From Panopea generosa (lineage: Eukaryota > Mollusca > Bivalvia > Adapedonta > Hiatellidae): a stretch of 64,000 nt of DNA. The stretch covers positions 11,403,101 to 11,467,100 of the forward strand of contig CM055906.1 of assembly GCA_029582155.1 (NCBI GenBank), in the 5' to 3' direction. How positions within the stretch are numbered: position 1 is the stretch's first letter; every line of letters starts with the position of its first letter. A model generated the notes under the pieces. The model did no database searches and had not been told where the DNA came from. It worked only from the letters and a program-made list of their open reading frames with translations. Shown here piece after piece: positions 60,640-64,000 of the stretch. Position numbers and translations under genes: made by a program.

Positions 60640-63400
60640 ACTTTTACAGAAAAAGTGTTGCAGATGACCAAGACCATGTTTCTTTATTCGACAGAAGCAA
60701 GTTTTGCGGATTGCCAAGACCATGTTTCTTTATTCGACAGAAGTAAGTATTGCGAGTGACCAAGACCATGTTTCTTTTTTCGAAAGAAGCAAGTGTTACA
60801 GATGACCAAGACCTTGTTTCTTTATTCGATAGAAGCAAGTGTTACAGATGACCAAGACCCTGTTTCTTTATCCGATAGAAGCACAAGTGATACAGATGAC
60901 CAAGACCTTGTTTCTTTATTCGACAGAAGCAAATGTTGCAGAAGACAAAGACCATGTTTCTTTATTCGACATAAGCAAGTGTTACAGATGACAAAGACTA
61001 TGTTTCTTTATTCGATAGAAGCACACGTATTACATATGACCAAGACCATGCTTCTTTATTCGATAGAAGCAAGTGTTACAGATGACCAAGACCATATTTC
61101 TTTATTCGATAAAATCAAGTGTTACAGATGACCAAGACCATGTTATTTTATTTGATATAAGCAAGTATTGCAGATGACTAATACCATGTTTCTTTATTCG
61201 ACAGAAGCAAGTGTTACAGATGACCAAGACCATGTTTCTTTATTCGATAAAATCAAGTGTTACAGATGACCAAGACCATGTTATTTGACAGAAGAAAGTT
61301 TGGCATATGGCCAAGACCATGTTTCTTTATTTGATAGAAGCATAAGTGTTACTGATGACAAAGACCATGTTTCTTTATTCGATAGAAGCAAGTGTTGCAG
61401 ATGATCAAGACCATGTTTCTTTATTCGATAGAAGCACAAGTGTTACAGATGACCAATACCATGTTTCTTTATTCGATAGAAGCACAAGTATTACAGATGA
61501 CCAAGGCCATGTTTCTTTATTTGATAGAAGCATGTGTTGCAGATGACCAACACCATGTTTCTTTATTCGATAGAAGCACAGGTGTTACAGATGACCAAGT
61601 CCATGTTTCTTTATTCGATAGAAGCACAAGTGTTACAGATGACCAAGACCATGTTTCTTTATTCGACAGAATCACTTGTTTCAAATGACCAAGACCATGT
61701 TTCTTTATTCGATAGAAGCAAGTGTTACAGATAACCAAGACCGGGTTTATTTATTCGATAGAAGCAAGTGTTACAGATGACCAAGACCGGGTTTCTTTAT
61801 TCGATAGAAGCAAGTCTTGCAGATGACCAAGATCATGTTTCTTTATTCGATAAAATCAAGTGTTACAGACCGGGTTTCTTTATTCGATAGAAGCACAAGT
61901 GTTACAGATGACCGAGACCATAATTCTTTATTCGATAGAAGCAAGTCTTGCAGATGACCAAGATCATGTTTCTTTATTCGATAAAATCAAGTGTTACAGA
62001 TGACCGAGACCATGTTTATTTATTCGATAGAAGCACAAGTAGTACAGATGGCCAAGATCCTGTTTCTTTATTCGATAGAAGCACAAATGATACAGATGAC
62101 CAAGGCCATGTTTCTTCATTCGATAGAAGCAAGTGTTGCAGATGATCAAGACCAGGTTTCTTTATTCGATAGAAGCACAAATGATACAGATGACCAAAAC
62201 CATGTTTCTTTATTCGATAGAAGCACAAGTGTTACAGATGACCAAGACCATATTTCTTTATTCGATAGAAGCAAGTGTTCCAGATGACCAAGACCATGTT
62301 TCTTTATTCGATAGGAGCAAGTGTTACAGATGACCAAGACCCTGTTGATTAGATTGAAGCAAGTGTTGCAGATGACCAAGATCATGTTGATTCGATAGAA
62401 GCACAAGTGTTACAGATGACCTAGACCATGTTTCTTTATTCGATAGAAGCACAAGTGTTACAGATGGCCAAGACCCTGTTTCTTTATTCGATAGAAGCAC
62501 AAATGATACAAATGACCAAGACCATGTTTCTTTATTCGATAAAAGCAAGTGTTGCACATGACCAAGACCATGTTTCTTTACTCGATAGAAGCACAAGTGA
62601 TACAGATGACCAAAACCATGTTTCTTTATTCGATAGAAGCACAAGTGATACAGATGACCAAGACCATGTTTCTTTATTCGATAGAAGCAAGTGTTGCAGA
62701 TGACCAAAACCATGTTTCTTTATTCGATAGAAAAAAGTGTTGCAGATGACCAAGACCATGTTTCTTTATTCGATAGAAGCACAAGTGACACAGATGACCA
62801 AGACCATGTTTCTTTATTCGATAGAAGCAAGTGTTGCAGATGACCAAAACCATGTTTCTTTATTCAATAGAAGAAAGTGTTGCAGATGACCAAAACCATG
62901 TTTCTTTATTCGATAGAAGCACAAGTGTTACAGATGACTAAGTCCATGTTTCTTTATTCGATAGAAGCAAGTGTTGCAGATGACCAAGACCATGTTTCTT
63001 TAGTCGATAGAAGCAAGTGTTACAGATGACCAAGACCATGTTTATTTCGATAGAAGAAAGTGTTGCAGATGACCAAGATCATGTTTATTCGATAGGAGCA
63101 AGTGTTGCAGATGACCAAAACCATGTTTCTTTATTCGATAGAATCACAAGTGTTTACAGATGACAGACACCATGTTTCTTTATTCGATAGAAGCAAGTGT
63201 TGCAGATGACCAAGACAATGTTTCTTTATTCGATAGAAGCAAGTGTTACAGATGACCAAGACCATGTTGATTCGATAGAAGCAAGTGTTGCAGATGACCA
63301 AGACCATAGCAAATGTTGCAGATGACCAAGACCATGTTTATTCGAGAGAAGCAAGTGTTGCAGATGACCAAGACCATAGCAAATGTTGCAGATGACCCAG
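60640..63400. repeat. Minisatellite, 46/48-bp unit, about 58 copies
   Basis: The unit includes ACAGATGACCAAGACCATGT and TTCTTTATTCGATAGAAGCA. Forms ending AGCAAG and AGCACAAG alternate. Degenerate units extend left to about 60480. Open frames on both strands follow the period. Confidence 0.95.
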
Positions 63401-63424
63401 CCTAAGCTTAGAACTATCTTATAT

Positions 63425-63590
63425 TAGAGTCGCGGGTTTGATTCTCCGCCACGGCTATGTGTGGTGCTCTTGAGCAATGCATCTATACTGCACATGCTTA
63501 GTTCTACCATGGAATACTTCGAGCGTGATTTTTCTAAGTTGTAAGCATTTTTAAAATTGAAGTAAAATAAATAAGTTTAAACTATCCCCA
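63425..63590 (+). mobile_element. tRNA-derived SINE, family C, 5'-truncated
   Basis: Starts inside the tRNA-like head (GTCGCGGGTTTGATTCTCCG) and continues GCCACGGCTATGTG and CTGCACATGCTTAGT, like the copies at 46222 and 50590 on the other strand. It abuts the end of the 46/48-bp array. Confidence 0.72.
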
Positions 63591-63879
63591 GCCGATTAAC
63601 TACAAATTCCCCTTAAAGAACACTTCGGCAATTTTGATAAATTGACAACAATCTTTATTTTTGTAAATCATATATGTACATGGTATGAATATAAATCCCT
63701 AATTGGAAAGGGACGTTAATGTATATGTTACTAGTAAATAGTTGAAATGAGTCTTATTTTGTAAAATTGTAGTTATCTACGCCAAAAAATGTAAACCGTT
63801 TTTTTTTAAACTTAATTTTTATCAGTATTATATGTATGAAATAGATTTTTTATTCATACATGTATTTACAAACCACTAA

Positions 63880-64000
63880 CCATATAACTATGTTCGATCC
63901 CGAGCCTGGCCATACCAAAATGATATTAGAAGCCTCGTCATTTAGAGGACAGTTCTAGGTGTGGCTGGCTACATGTCTATACGTTACCGAGTTGGGTATC
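63880..64000 (+). mobile_element. Possible tRNA-derived SINE running off the window
   Basis: A B-box-like GTTCGATCCCGAG is followed by an unassigned body. Too short to place in a family. Confidence 0.35.

Noticed and set aside
60793..62759. Serial + and - frames reading MLQMTKTMFLYSIEAQ
   Set aside because: Artefact of the 46/48-bp minisatellite; 46-bp units shift the frame.

Overview
The window looks like AT-rich animal nuclear DNA, most likely from a mollusc and probably a bivalve. The evidence is two spliced genes with GT-AG introns, several families of tRNA-derived SINEs, and a very heavy load of minisatellites. One gene is an AA15-type lytic polysaccharide monooxygenase of invertebrate style. 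There is no sign of bacterial gene organisation. The species assignment is inference.

Left third (1733-22898, + strand): a complete gene for a fatty-acid transport protein / very-long-chain acyl-CoA synthetase, closest in my reading to SLC27A2/SLC27A6. Ten coding exons join in phase into 1884 nt (627 aa plus stop). The position of exon 6 is occupied by two similar exons in tandem (14196-14387 and 15141-15332). Both are exactly 192 nt, both are phase 0/0, and they share about 62% amino-acid identity, so mutually exclusive splicing is likely. The introns hold six minisatellite arrays and three copies of one SINE family.

Middle (22899-42814): no gene recognised. It holds minisatellites with units of 35, 55, 47, 59, 39, 86 and 25 bp, SINE copies, and palindromic or dispersed non-autonomous repeats. 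The largest array is the 86-bp repeat at about 35845-40060, with about 49 copies.

Right part (57733 down to 42815, - strand): a three-exon gene that joins in phase to 562 aa. It encodes a secreted AA15-family LPMO. The signal peptide is followed by the mature N-terminal His of the histidine brace, then the AA15 catalytic domain, a long Pro/Asn/Gln/Ser linker with an 18-Ser tract, and two tandem Cys-rich C-terminal modules. Intron 1 is about 10.2 kb and contains two long inverted-repeat elements and a 47-bp minisatellite. The last 6 kb are non-coding, with SINEs and a 46-48 bp minisatellite of about 2.8 kb.

The two genes look functionally unrelated: intracellular lipid activation or uptake versus extracellular polysaccharide oxidation. 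About one third of the window (roughly 21 kb) is tandem repeat. In at least two cases the repeat unit can be traced to the end or arm of a transposable element.
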